Of a stretch of DNA of 25,655 nucleotides, positions 10,149-21,200 are shown piece after piece. The position numbers and the translations under genes were made by a program. Source of the stretch: Saccoglossus kowalevskii (taxonomy: Eukaryota > Hemichordata > Enteropneusta > Harrimaniidae); contig NW_003108083.1 in assembly GCF_000003605.2 (NCBI RefSeq), forward strand, positions 244,217 to 269,871, given 5' to 3'. Within the stretch, counting starts at the first letter, position 1. The number at the start of each line of letters is the position of its first letter. The notes below the pieces were generated by a model. The model was not told the DNA's origin. It ran no database searches and saw only the letters and a program-made list of their open reading frames with translations.

Positions 10149-11124
10149 TGTTAAATGCGGGTTCCATAGTGACATGAACAAAATATGTATGATACAATGT
10201 TTGTTTTACAAAAAATATAAAATAACTCATTACAGATTTTACATTTGTACTTTCCAAATTTTTTTTTTGTAATTTAAGGGCAGGTCATAACCTAGGAGAG
10301 AAAAAAGGAGTTGGTGGTACAACACTGATTGATCGTCACTAGCACACTATCAACTATTTTTGAATCATTTGCTGGGTGTGCAAATTTCTATCAAACAGTC
10401 AATTCAACTTCATTATACGATGAGTTGGCTGATTATTCTGTGACACGCCGCTGTATCTATATATACGCGTTCCTTTTTGAAGTATTTCATTGTAAAATAC
10501 TAATTCAATTTGGCAAATGTTCAAATCTACCTTGAATGGTTACTTGAAATCTAAATAAATAACATTTAGTCATCGTTTTGACAAGAACACTAGATCACGA
10601 GAACTACAAACTAGGTAAAATACAAATAATGGGTAACCATGACAACTCTTAGAAAATATATTTTTTACTTAGGGTGCTTTCGAATTTTAACAAGGAGGGA
10701 TGAGCCGGTTGAAATCAGAGAGACACATTTTACAAAAGTGAAATTGAGGATTGTAGTCTTATTTTAGATTCTGTTTGATGGCTAAAGTTTTAACCTACGT
10801 AACATCTACTCGGCTCGCTCAATGACCAAAAAATACAGGTTATAAACATTTATTGGCACCAGGTTTGTTCACACTTTATGTTTCTTTTTTTAATTTTTGA
10901 AGAAATATGCTTAAACGCTCAAATGGTCCTCTGTAGTAAATGTTATGTATGTGTAACTGTACACAATGTGTCACAAAACAATCGAAATCTCTTTACTGTA
11001 CTGATAATTATTTTGACTTAAAATTACCTCGGTAGTTTGTGACACCAGTATATTGAAAGTTAATTTACAACATTGCTTATCAATCTGCAAATTTGTTTTC
11101 CAATGCTCAGTTACATGTTACACC

Positions 11125-11495
11125 TTAAAGGGCGACAGTCGTCGTACCGCGTCCTGTTCGATATACTGTTTATCTACATGGAATTCAAACGCGCGCTTAA
11201 GTTTGTGGCAGATATAATCAGTATTCAAAATGCGTTTGTCGTCACATTGATTTTCCCACAAGCAAATGGGCTTTTCTAATTGAAATCAAGAGGACGAGTT
11301 CGAACTGGGCACGACGTATTAATTACCACCGATGACACCTTTGATACCTCCCAGTCACCAAAGAAATTACCTACTTAAAGCTTGATAACGTATCAGTGTG
11401 TACTCGTTAGTCTGCGCAGCAATATAGGTCGCCACCACTGTTCATATGAGACCCATATCTCCCGCTTGCGTGGCGCGACGACCTCCGCCCTTTAA
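11125..11495. mobile_element. TTAA-flanked MITE inside tandem copy 2
   Basis: A 371-bp element with ends TTAAAGGGCGACAGTCGTCG and (reverse complement) TTAAAGGGCGGAGGTCGTCG. It is absent from tandem copy 1 and of the same family as the intron element at 2746-3058. It has no coding capacity. Confidence 0.78.
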
Positions 11496-11659
11496 TATTG
11501 AAATACGTTTAGTGTTACTACAAGCTATTTTGAAATATTTGTATCTCAGGCTAGAGTGTAATGAATGTAATTTCCATATTTACTTAAAGTAACAACTTTA
11601 TTTACAACACCCACTACCCATGTTTCTGATTATGCTACATATATTAGCATAGACAAACC

Positions 11660-11876
11660 AAAAACATATAACAAGGCAATACACATTATTTTAATGCTTG
11701 ACGATTGGCAACGGGTCTTGTCACTGTAAGTAGAAACATACCTTAGTACGCCACAGCAACGACTCAAACACGATAGCTCAGTAAACAGTATTCCTTCGTT
11801 TTCTGTCCTAAGATTGATGAATATATAACTTAGACTGTTGTGAATACTGGTACCAATTTGGCGCTCAAAGTGGGAC
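11660..11876 (+). mobile_element. LTR-like region with primer-binding-site motif, copy 2
   Basis: This is the counterpart of 9322-9536 in the second tandem copy. The TATA box is degraded (CATATAACAAGG) and the binding-site motif has one change within its GCGCCC core (TGGCGCTCAAAGTGGGAC, 11859-11876). No coding frame follows. Confidence 0.45.
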
Positions 11877-12279
11877 AGGAACCCATCACCTGGCGATTAA
11901 GACTCGGCTCAAATGTTATGGATTCTGCACTGCCAATATCTGTGTTCGTTTCTTCGTTTTGATTATTCTACCGAATGCCTGCCAATGTTAGTTCTGATAG
12001 CATTATAAATTGACTAAAATTGCTTGAAATAGACATTTTTATCATCAAATGTTGTTGATACAATAGATAGAGCATCTTTGTCTCAGGTTATATCAAAGTT
12101 AGTATTGACTTCAAAAGACCAACCGTGAGAGGTGATGGCATTCCAGAAAATATTGGGTGATAATCTGCCATGATTATATTCTCATACATGTGTTCAATGT
12201 ATCAGATCTCAATAAATAAGTTTTACAACACGAATTGATAAATGTTGAAAAGAAAATTAAAAAAAAATCACCGAAAATT

Positions 12280-12543
12280 GTAGAAGCAAATATTGGTAGA
12301 GATATTTGCCAAGCTATGGAAGTATTAGAACTAACCAAATTGGGACACATGATGAATGGAATTGTTGATACTGTGGGGCACAGTGAAACTGACAGTAGTG
12401 ATTGATTGAAGTAATACCGACAAAAGACAGGATCTCTTTCAATTCACATGGTCTGGTAGCTTCTGTACAACACGGAGGACACGTAGCTATATGAATTAGT
12501 ATTTGGTATGCGAGTTTAAAAGGCGGTCATCAAGACGCGTAAT
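12280..12543. repeat. Near-identical 264-bp block, copy 2
   Basis: Second copy of the block at 9885-10148, in the same orientation and at the collinear place in the duplicated unit. The sequence just downstream differs by a length change of several tens of bases relative to copy 1. Confidence 0.8.
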
Positions 12544-12622
12544 ATTTTTACACAAAATATAAAATAAATAACCAATTTAACCAATTTAGTTTAGTTGTAG
12601 TTTATTTGTACTTTCCAAAACA

Positions 12623-12639
12623 GTGTGTGTGTGTGTGTG
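12623..12639. repeat. (GT)n microsatellite
   Basis: Eight uninterrupted GT dinucleotides within the 3' part of tandem copy 2, absent from the matching part of copy 1. Confidence 0.85.
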
Positions 12640-13018
12640 AAGGAGTATTAAAATTTAGAACATGTAATTTGAGGGGTCACATCTTAGGAGTATTTGATTT
12701 GAAAGGAATTAGGTGGTTCTGGTGGTATACACACCAATTGATTATCACTGGCCCATCCCTCTGGTTAATAACGAAATTACAATCAATCATTTTTGTTTAA
12801 CTAATTGCCACAATATTTAAGTTCAAATTTAAGATAATGATACATTTCCCAAATTTCAGTGTTAACATTCCCATATGATATTCTTTTGCTGGTCCCAGTA
12901 ACCAGCACATGCAAACACTTGTAGCAACGTGAGAAGCATGTCTTGTGACATGTGTTATGTCAATTTGTGCCCTCAATGTTCAACATCTTATGAGTGATTT
13001 ATTCGTTTTTTCAGCAGG

Positions 13019-13320
13019 GCGAAATACATGATGTGATACAGCACTAATTATTGTCATTATAAAACGATTATGTCAAAATACGCCCTCATTAGCAGAGAGC
13101 ATAGCAGTGATTCATTTGTCTTTATTGGAATACAAAATAGATAGATAGAACACTAATGATTATCGCATGGAGATTGTGTTAAACTACGCGCTCATTGACA
13201 GAAATCATAAGAGTGACTATTTTTTATTTATTTATTAAAGTACAATATACATACTGTTATACAACAGCAATGATTGTCATGAGAAGATTATGAGAAAGTA
13301 CGCCCTCATTAAAGCGGGAG
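13019..13320. repeat. Minisatellite of about 110-bp units
   Basis: Three degenerate units start at about 13041, 13151 and 13264. Each contains CA(C/G)(T/C)AATGATT-like, GATTATG/GATTGTG and TACGCCCTCATT or TACGCGCTCATT blocks in the same order. The third unit is cut by the element starting at 13309. Confidence 0.6.
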
Positions 13321-13443
13321 GGTCGTCACCTGCGCACGCGCGGGAATTGAGTCCCAAGCGACGATAACAACAGTTACTAAAAACACAAAGGCTCATGGGT
13401 AGACGCTTGTTTGTAAACAATGACACGCAGGTTACAGTACAAA
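13309..13443. mobile_element. TTAA-type palindromic element, copy A
   Basis: It starts TTAAAGCGGGAGGGTCGTCA and continues CCTGCGCACGCGCGGGAATTG. It shares AAGCGACGATAACAACA and TGGGTAGACGCTTGTTTGTA blocks with 23743-23877. Its right end (ACGCAGGTTAC) is a degraded inverted copy of its left end. A short open frame on the minus strand here is repeat sequence, not a gene. Confidence 0.65.
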
Positions 13444-14247
13444 ATAGACGATGTAATACAGACTGCCGCTGGAGCCTACACAGAAAGACGGCCAACATAT
13501 ATAACCTATCTATGAGACCTACCTTTTCGAGCTGCTCGGTAACGACATAAATATATCAAATCATTTTTCTATAATATGGTCTTGTATTGTGATTGAGGCC
13601 CTCCATAGTTAAGATCCTGTTTTTTATTTCTCTTTCATTTTTTGACGCCGAGGACGCTATTACGTATGCCCGTTTGGCTGTATTCAAATGAATTCCATTA
13701 TATTGTCAGTTGTATGATGAGTTATGCAGCATCAAAATAATCCTATGACTTATTTTCGAAAGCCGCTTACTGTATGGCTCACACTTTAATATTTTTGGCA
13801 GAACAGCCACTATGTGATTTTGAGTACTGGTCTGTGCCATTGTGTGGAAACAATAGCGGTTTCATTGTTCCTAGTTTGGAATATGCGAATTGATTTCTAA
13901 TCTCTGTTCACTGTTGTACGGTAAAATAGTGTCACGTCGTGCCAGACGAGATGGGGAAATAATAACAGTATTTTAGGGAGTTCGGTAAGAGCTGTTACAC
14001 ATGTGACATTACTCAAAAACTTTTTTTTTATTAAATACTTTTGTAATTGATTTTAGGCATCTTTGTCTGTTTATTATGCATATAGTGCACCGATTAGCCA
14101 CTGTCATACTGACTGAGAGTTACTTACAATGACCTGGATTTTTCTCGATGGATAGACCCTTCGCAACATTGAATGGCATATTTCTTGCGTACTCGAGAAC
14201 GAATATATATCGTATGACTCCCTAGGCTGGTGACTCTTAGTTACTAA

Positions 14248-14432
14248 CAGAGGCAGCGGAAGCTTTTCTTGACTGTGAAATCTAGACCCTCTGAAACGCT
14301 ATTTCCTGCATTTGGGGAGCAAATTTTTATGGAACACTTAGGTATATTTCTCTTACAAATATAGATGAGTTTTTCACCTTATTTTATCGTGAGGGCGACC
14401 GCCCCACTGCCCCCACGGTGCCGCCGCCACTG
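14248..14432. mobile_element. Short hAT-like non-autonomous element
   Basis: The ends are CAGAGGCAGCGGAAGC and, on the other strand, CAGTGGCGGCGGCACC, resembling the CAGTGGCGG termini of hAT elements. The inside includes CTCTGAAACGCTATTTCCTG and GCATTTGGGG, typical of such relics. An 8-bp target duplication is not clear, so the assignment is tentative. A 26-bp piece of it recurs at 21524-21549. Confidence 0.4.
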
Positions 14433-17337
14433 ACTGAAAGCCATAAATGTCATAATATCGTATACTATTTGACCATAAAATTCGAGAGGTCAATTCTCAC
14501 GCACAAGTGAGCTTATACACGTAGACCTTTCCCCGATCCGTTTTTATTAGGTTTGAGACCTATATTCTTTGACACTTTTTTCATTGAAGATTATATATTA
14601 CTTCCCATCTATTATCACTTTTTTCTTTGTATTATAATTGAACCTCCAGAAAATTATATTTATTTTACCAACAATGTAAAATCCTTATATTTTGTTCACT
14701 CAAAAGAATTAAGTTTCACCTTAATGACAATGAACTATCAAATTCATCTTTAGACGCAATTTCTTTTTTTTTCAAATCTTCATCCACCATCTGAGATTCG
14801 TGTGCAAAACTGTAGACAAAACAATGGTGCTGATTTACTTTATTATTAATTTTTTTAGTCACTTAAAGCCAGAACTGCCAGAAAATTATATTTCCCATAA
14901 CTAACCCATTTCTGCAATTCTCACATATTGTGATTTAAAATTAGGATAGAACCAGTAGATCAATGTTCTTTATTGAATTATATATATAGACTGGTGCTGT
15001 GCATACCACATAATAATGATGCATTTGAATGACCTAATTATTCGTCCAAATTGTACAGGTTATCAAAACAATTTTCTCAAGATTTGAGCTCATTTTGTTA
15101 AAACTTCTACATAATAAACAAGATTGTACATATTAGAAAAATTAATATTGATTAAAAACTTCTTAAGAGCATGCATTTCATCTACAATAAAGCTGTTTGA
15201 GTGATCTTTGACCAAGAATATTTTTAAACGAAAAACATAAACATGTTATGAATGAAGCAAAATTAATCATAAATCCCAAATTAAACAAAGTTCTGTTACA
15301 CACACGGTTGGACATTTTAATTTTAATTTTAATCAATGACATGGAAATCACATTTTAACGTTTAGTGATGCGCATGCGCAAGTTCCGTGAATGTCGCAAT
15401 GGTTATATGATAACTAGCATTGTTTCACCTCAGTGTGTACATGGCTGAGAAGTTTGCTGACACATCTAAATACTCGTCCAGTTTGTTTACTTTCTTTGTT
15501 CCATTACTTCTGTTATCCAATAGCTATAGGTTTTTTCACACCTGTATCGTGTTTGCATGTTTCAGGCAACCAGTTGTATCAACTCTAAGCCTTTAGAAGC
15601 AGTGATTTAGTCTTGTCAGTTCTTGCGATTTCCTTTATAGAGACAGAAGAAGATTAACGCAATTGATACATCTCGGAAAACATTATATATAAATATTGAT
15701 ACAATTACGTGTGAGCAAAAGCATTGTATTTGGAATATTATATAAAAAGTCTTGGCTTCGCACATATTACATTGGTTAAAATGCACATATATCGTTTTCA
15801 GGTGGCCAGGGAGTTTACCAATTAATTCTGGTCCGTATGATGTGAAATTTCCGGGTGTTTTTTATACTGTTGATTTGTTTTTACACAGAGACGTCATAAG
15901 TGTCAATTGATTATATTGCATTCTCCTTGCAAAATTTCTATATGCGCGAGCAACACATTAATATCAAAAAAGTAAACAAACAGCCGGCATTGTACGAATG
16001 ATTTTTAGGAGATATTCAATTTCGGACTTACGTGACCAACTGAAGAACGCAATCAAAGCGGTTGTGATACTTGTGACATTGAAGAAAGCGAGTAATGTTT
16101 CCTAAAAATTATACTCGAGTATGCAGATTCCGTCATCATATTTGAAAAGCGAATTATAATTGTGAATATTGTTGTACAATGCTGGATATTTTTATACATC
16201 TGTCACCGTAACGCCATAAGTTACAGCGTGTCGTAATTTTGCGGTATTTTAAATATGGAATGATTAATAATAAAAACAAACATGGTTGCCACCAGAGTTT
16301 GACCGGACTCAATACAAATAAGTTCACTGATTCTGTTCTAAACCTTTTAGATTTTGGCATTCCCATGATGTATCCTTGGAAGGAAAAGATGTATAATAAT
16401 AAGGTTATTACGATGATATCTCAAGGTATGCACTCGAACAGTACGCCGTCACAATTTATGTGAATATTACGGACAATACACGATTTGAAATACTCTCTAT
16501 ATTTTTGCATATCCTTTGTTTTTATGTGACTAAATGAAACCACAGAAGATGTAGTGTGTCCAACAATACATTTATAAGCAATAACGTTAACAAATATAAT
16601 TATACTTCAAAAAATTCACAATATCCAAAAAAAAAAATAAAAATAAAAAGCCTCAAAACATTAAAATATTATAACATGTGAATTATTGTTATCAGTTACC
16701 TTGTCTACTCAATAACATAATTTTTATGGATACTTACCTATTTAGACAAGTAAATTGTTAATATTAATTCTTATTATTGACGCCATGAGCTGTGTAATTT
16801 GTGCACCAAATCAACCGGATCTACGAATAAGTGATATCACATGACCTACTCTGATTTTCCTGATTTTTAACCAATTAAATATGCTAACTATGTTCTTTCA
16901 TTTCGAAGAGCAAATGTTTATTCAATATCTTGTATACTGTGCTGCACGATCGAAGCTTTTGCCCGATAATGCACAATGTGTTCAGAGTATGTTTGTAATG
17001 TCGAACGAACTAACTGAAGTATACGTGTTTAAATTACAGGCGCCCTGGATATACCCCCCAATACTTTATAGAACATGTTTCAAATGATAACATGCAGGCA
17101 GGGGATATTTTTCACAAAAGAAAATAGAAATATCGTAAATAATCAACAATGTAAATAGATTGGTACTGTAATTACATTTCTTTTGGTTTACCTGACTGGG
17201 CACACCATAGGCTGAAATGGGATCGAAAACAAAAACAAATGAGCAACTGTTAAAACCTGTTCTCCCGTTTTATGGTAAGGGTCTGTGCTGACAAATAAAT
17301 GGTTCATCGAATAAAGTATTCTTCATATTACCATTAC
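14433..17337. other. Intergenic or intronic AT-rich region, no feature supported
   Basis: If the distal cassette at 17338-18229 splices downstream, this is intron sequence; otherwise it is intergenic. I searched it on the minus strand for Gly-x-y-coding or CAVC-type sequence and saw none. Confidence 0.45.
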
Positions 17338-17455
17338 CTTGGACATTTCGTTTGTCTCTAAGCTGGTCTAGAAAAGTATTCATGTTTAAACCATTTGCTG
17401 TTCTCTGGTCAGTCGCGAAAATGTTGACTTTGTTCTTGAGATTGTTTACTTCATC
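17338..17455 (-). CDS. Distal cassette exon 2 (coiled coil with RDKR site)
   Basis: 118 nt, the same length as the proximal exon at 2522-2639, phase 0 in and phase 1 out. The acceptor is TTTCCCCCCACAG|GATGAAGTA and the donor CAAG|GTAATG. The motif R-D-K-R falls at codons 33-36, exactly where the proximal exon has R-K-R-R. Confidence 0.8.
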
Positions 17456-18229
17456 CTGTGGGGGGAAACAAACAAATCCTAAATACATATATCCTCATGA
17501 TTTCAAAAGGGTAATGGCTAATAATTAGTGAATGGAACGGTGTGAGTGTAGAGCAGAGTTCTCACACACAAGACGTTCTGAGATACGACAGTATTTAACA
17601 ATAGCAAAAACAGTTGCGACACAAAAGATAACTCTTTTTGTTACGACAAAACTAAATTATTATGTGAAAGCGAATTAACACTATTATATTAACACTATTA
17701 TATATCCTAGCGGACTACAGTCTCCCATACCTATTTTGCTTATATTTCTTTAGAAGTGACAAGTGTTTGCATGGAAATTGTACGCATATAGGCATGTATG
17801 GGGCGATGGCGTTGGGTGACGTCCCACATCTTTGAACAAGGCTATAAAATGAAGAAAGAATAGTGCACGCACACACATGAAACCAGCAAATGGTTATCCA
17901 ACAAAAAGTATTTCCGTGAAATAGTTCAAACGGAATATTGTTCCCAGGGTTTATTCTTTACGATGTACATAGTAACTCACCTGCAATATTGCGACTGTAT
18001 TTTGTAACTGAATATTAAACAGTTCCTCCTGTTTGTCTAAGACCGGCTGTATTTCATTCATTGTAAACGATGAACTTCCCCCTTCCTCATCGTAGCTATA
18101 ATCACTACTACTTATATCATAGATGATCGACCATATATCCGACGAATACGAGGACGAATACACCGGTGAGGAAGACACAGACATGACACCGAATATCACA
18201 GCGAACCCGATGGCCATGAGAAAATGCAT
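17338..18229 (-). CDS. Distal duplicate of the collagen gene's first two exons (partial gene or alternative 5' end)
   Basis: Exons join(17981-18229, 17338-17455), complement; 367 nt, 122 codons plus one base, open at the 3' end. Exon 1 encodes a signal peptide (MHFLMAIGFAVIFGVMSV) very close to that of the gene at 4681, then a Ser/Tyr/Asp-rich stretch and a coiled coil. Exon 2 begins DEVNNLKNKV and ends RDKRNVQ. Both donors and the acceptor are good. No collagen or C-terminal domain exon follows before the next gene copy. The phase-1 end fits the collagen exon at 2363, which would give a 472-residue protein through a 15-kb intron. Alternatively it is a 5'-truncated-body paralogue with unseen last exons. 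Which is true cannot be told here. Confidence 0.75.
17981..18229 (-). CDS. Distal cassette exon 1 (signal peptide, Ser/Tyr/Asp-rich linker, coiled coil)
   Basis: 249 nt, 83 codons, phase-0 donor TTGCAG|GTGAGT, the same splice sequence as exon 1 at 4484. I start at ATG 18229 because it aligns with the MHFL start of the other copy and leaves the signal peptide at the N-terminus; an in-frame upstream ATG at 18265 would place 12 extra residues before it. Compared with the proximal copy it has about 17 more residues, mostly Ser, Tyr and Asp, between signal peptide and coiled coil. Confidence 0.8.
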
Positions 18230-18271
18230 GTTCAAGCAGCAATGAGAAAGTGTTAAAATGAACAAAACTTT

Positions 18272-18279
18272 TTGTTATA
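18272..18279 (-). promoter_or_regulatory. Possible weak TATA box of the distal cassette
   Basis: The minus strand reads AGTATAACAAAAAG about 43 bp before the ATG at 18229. It is a poor match compared with the proximal TATAAAAG, which may mean weaker or decayed promoter function. Confidence 0.3.
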
Positions 18280-21200
18280 CTAGTATCAGACACTTGCGAT
18301 ATTCCTGAAATGCACACTAGGATCTAAATGACATGACTTAAACCGACTGGCCTACACTGGGTTTAAGATTTCCGATTTACGTGATGCCAAACAAATGAAC
18401 ATAATTGTTGATTTTTGAAATGAGTAGACACGTAAATATCATGATTTATATATATATATTGACTTCAAAATACATGGAATTCAGTAATGACGTCACTTGT
18501 TTTAACCTCTAACTTGTTATATTGTTTTAGTCATTGTTGAATTTTTATTTTTACGGGGGAAGACTAGCACAGAACTCAGACGTTTTGAAACCAGTTTGAT
18601 CTGGAAAGATGCGTTATTTCCTCCTTTGTACTAATAACGGTTAATTGATATTCACCATGTTTAATGAACATCTATCACCGCCCACATTGTTACTGCGTTA
18701 CATAATATGATTACTCGTGATACTTTATATGGTGGGTGTCGTATGTGAAACAGGATGTAGCCACACTAATGCAAACAATTACTGGTTGTTATCTGACCAT
18801 CTAATACGTATTGTCAGTAGTTCCTTGTTTTATTTGTTTTTGCATTGAATGACGTGTAATTCCACTCCATTAAAATGATGATTATAGGTTTCGATTGAGT
18901 AAGATGCTGTGTGTACTGTACAATTGTATTCTCATATTCGGAACTTTACACGCTTGAGGGTCACTTATGTTCTTTTCGCTGTGTAAACAAATCAAAACAA
19001 ATACAAACAAATCGCCACAATTCGAATAAAACGCCCAGCGTTAGTATACGACAGTAGGCCGGGACAGTTCCTGCTGGGGGTTGTTGTGGTGCTGAAAAAG
19101 ATGTTTGGATAAAAAAGGCCATGAAAACTCCCCGGGAAAACTCAAGTTCATTTCTTTAATCCCGCTCATGTTATTGCTGTTTACAGATGGATATTGCCAT
19201 GACGTCAGACTAGGCCGAGAATACTAACCGTAGATTTTGTTACCACTATAACGATTCATTCAATCAAACCTGGTAATTGTGTCTTTTTTTCTTTTAAAGA
19301 TGTTACTTTCAGATGAGGTGACACTATTTAATGGTGCTCGACTGTTAATCACTGTTACAAAATCTTAAATACTTCAAATACATTTCTAAGGCGTGCTAGA
19401 TAAACATGCGATCGGCATATGGCTGCAAGTTTTGGCGCGATCACGTGATTACCAGGGTAGTGTATCAAATGAGAAATCATTGTGGTGTTACCACTACGGA
19501 GTTAGTATAGTGTTTGTTAAATTCCTGAAAGACATGTTTATAAAATCTATTTTAAATATGCATATGGTTGATCCTAAATGAACCTGCAACGTCGTGGGAA
19601 CTCAACGTGTTTACGTGATGTCGCTATGGTAACAATGGTAAGGACGATTTTCACACAAAAGGAAGGGGTGTCCAGGGAGACCATGGTTCAATTCCATGTC
19701 TATCAATTGTTAATGCTAAGGAGCAGTTCATGGTATTTTGAATATACCTATACATCTGAGAAACTTAATGTTGGTTCAACAGTGCATACTGGGAGATAGT
19801 TTTGCCGAGCATAGGCGATATACATCGCGTGAATTTTCCCCGCACACCTCGATCCCGAGACGTAATATTGCAATATGGGAGACATGTTTTAGGTTAAATT
19901 TGTCATATCATTAACGGGAGCTAAGCTCACAAGGAATAATCCGTGTGACGTCCTTTTCTTGGACATTCGGTTAATTCATATTTCACAGTGCTTGGACCTT
20001 TTAAATTTTCATCTTTGTTTTATCGACAATTGTTTGATTAATAACCTAGGGAGCAAAGTGTTGTCATTCCATATTTGTATGTTTTGCCCTCACCAAGGAC
20101 GCCACCAAATGCCGAGTTTTGGAAAATATTTCGCTATGACGCTGCCATTATTGCGTATGACACGATCCGAATGTTTATTTATGGGGCGGCGGTCTGTTCG
20201 GTATGGGACTCATCGCGACGAACATCGCCCTTTCAATAACTCTACATCCATCAGACGAGTTGCGGCATGTTAAATCCCTGTTTATGCAATGGCGTGCAAA
20301 GTGGAGTACTATCATGGGTAAATTCTTATCCTCTAGGGTTCTCCACACTTGTCGGGGGGAATCTCGTCTCGTCTCTATATCGCGTCCCCTCGAGGTACGG
20401 GATCGGGGAAGTCACTTAAGCCTTACAGTCAAATAAGACACACACAACGAAATACGTTTCAACTCTCGTCTTAGTCGATCAGTCGAGCACTCTATAAGAC
20501 ACAGCGCCCTGGGGAAAAATCCCCAAGACTATCGCAAGGCTGACCCAAGACTAGCCCAAGACTGGACTGCCTCAAGGCTCGCCCCAAGACTCTCCAGGAC
20601 TGGACTCTCCAGGACTGGACTACTTTATCGTGGTGTACTCGCCAAGACCAACTCAAACTATCTTTATTCATTTTCAAAACATCAACCAATTACAAAGCAG
20701 TATAAAGACTTTAGGGCGTAACCTTCAATCATAAAGCCAATCACACTAAGTACTGAATACGTCATATCTTTGGATTAATCGTTCACTACATTAATAACTA
20801 CGGATGTCAGAATAGCGACGGTATCTTGTAATTAGTTCCAAATTACTGAGCCAAGTTCCGTCCAAAACTCCATATGGCCTAAACGGTGCCAGACATAACA
20901 CATCCATTCATTTAATTAAGTCGATTAACAGATACGCAAAAACACATTCATCATAGTACTGTGATAACTTACTCGAACTGGTGTATGAGCTTATCGCCCT
21001 AAAGTATCTTTCTGAAAATTTCTTCAACATATCAAAATGTCCTGCTGACGATTCCAGAACAAATAAAGCAATGGCGTTAATTTGTATACTATGCAGTCCC
21101 TTTCACGTCCATATTGAACAGTAGTAACGCCTGAACAAAATGAAAATTGTGCAAGTAGTCAGTCTTCCATGTCACACACTGTAATTCATAGAAATGTAAA

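Larger units (their letters stand above)
8370..10340. repeat. Tandem duplication, copy 1 (about 2 kb, LTR-like unit)
   Basis: This segment aligns collinearly with 10340-12757. Shared landmarks include TGTGACACGC, the GAGCCGGT-like block, AAATACAGGTTATAAACAT, GGCAATA-ACATTATTTTAA, ACTTAGACTGTTGTGAATACTGG, the GCGCCC/GCGCTC motif and the block after 9885. Similarity is roughly 75-85 percent by eye except the near-identical block. Copy 1 carries a private insertion at 8845-9042. A third partial start at 12715-12757 suggests an array. Confidence 0.75.
10341..12757. repeat. Tandem duplication, copy 2 (about 2.4 kb, LTR-like unit)
   Basis: It is collinear with copy 1 and longer mainly because of the private MITE at 11125-11495. 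It lacks the insertion found in copy 1. Neither copy has a sizeable open frame, so both look like dead sequence. Confidence 0.75.

Noticed and set aside
13277-13498. Minus-strand open frame of 73 codons
   Set aside because: It lies over the minisatellite and the TTAA-type element that recurs at 23743-23877.
4700-17330. Possible hidden second collagen body for the distal cassette
   Set aside because: No run of Gly-x-y codons, and none of the CAVC or GGHYSH motifs, is visible on either strand in this interval.
18230-18265. Upstream in-frame ATG at 18265 as start of the distal cassette
   Set aside because: It would add 12 residues before the signal peptide, and the paralogue starts at the MHFL methionine. 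The upstream ATG also lies at or before the likely transcription start.
19682-19707. tRNA T-arm-like CATGG-TTCAATT-CCATG
   Set aside because: No matching acceptor stem, D-arm or anticodon arm can be drawn around it.
20492-20689. Minus-strand frame rich in SWRV repeats
   Set aside because: It is the translation of the short CAAGACT/CAGGACT minisatellite, not a protein domain.
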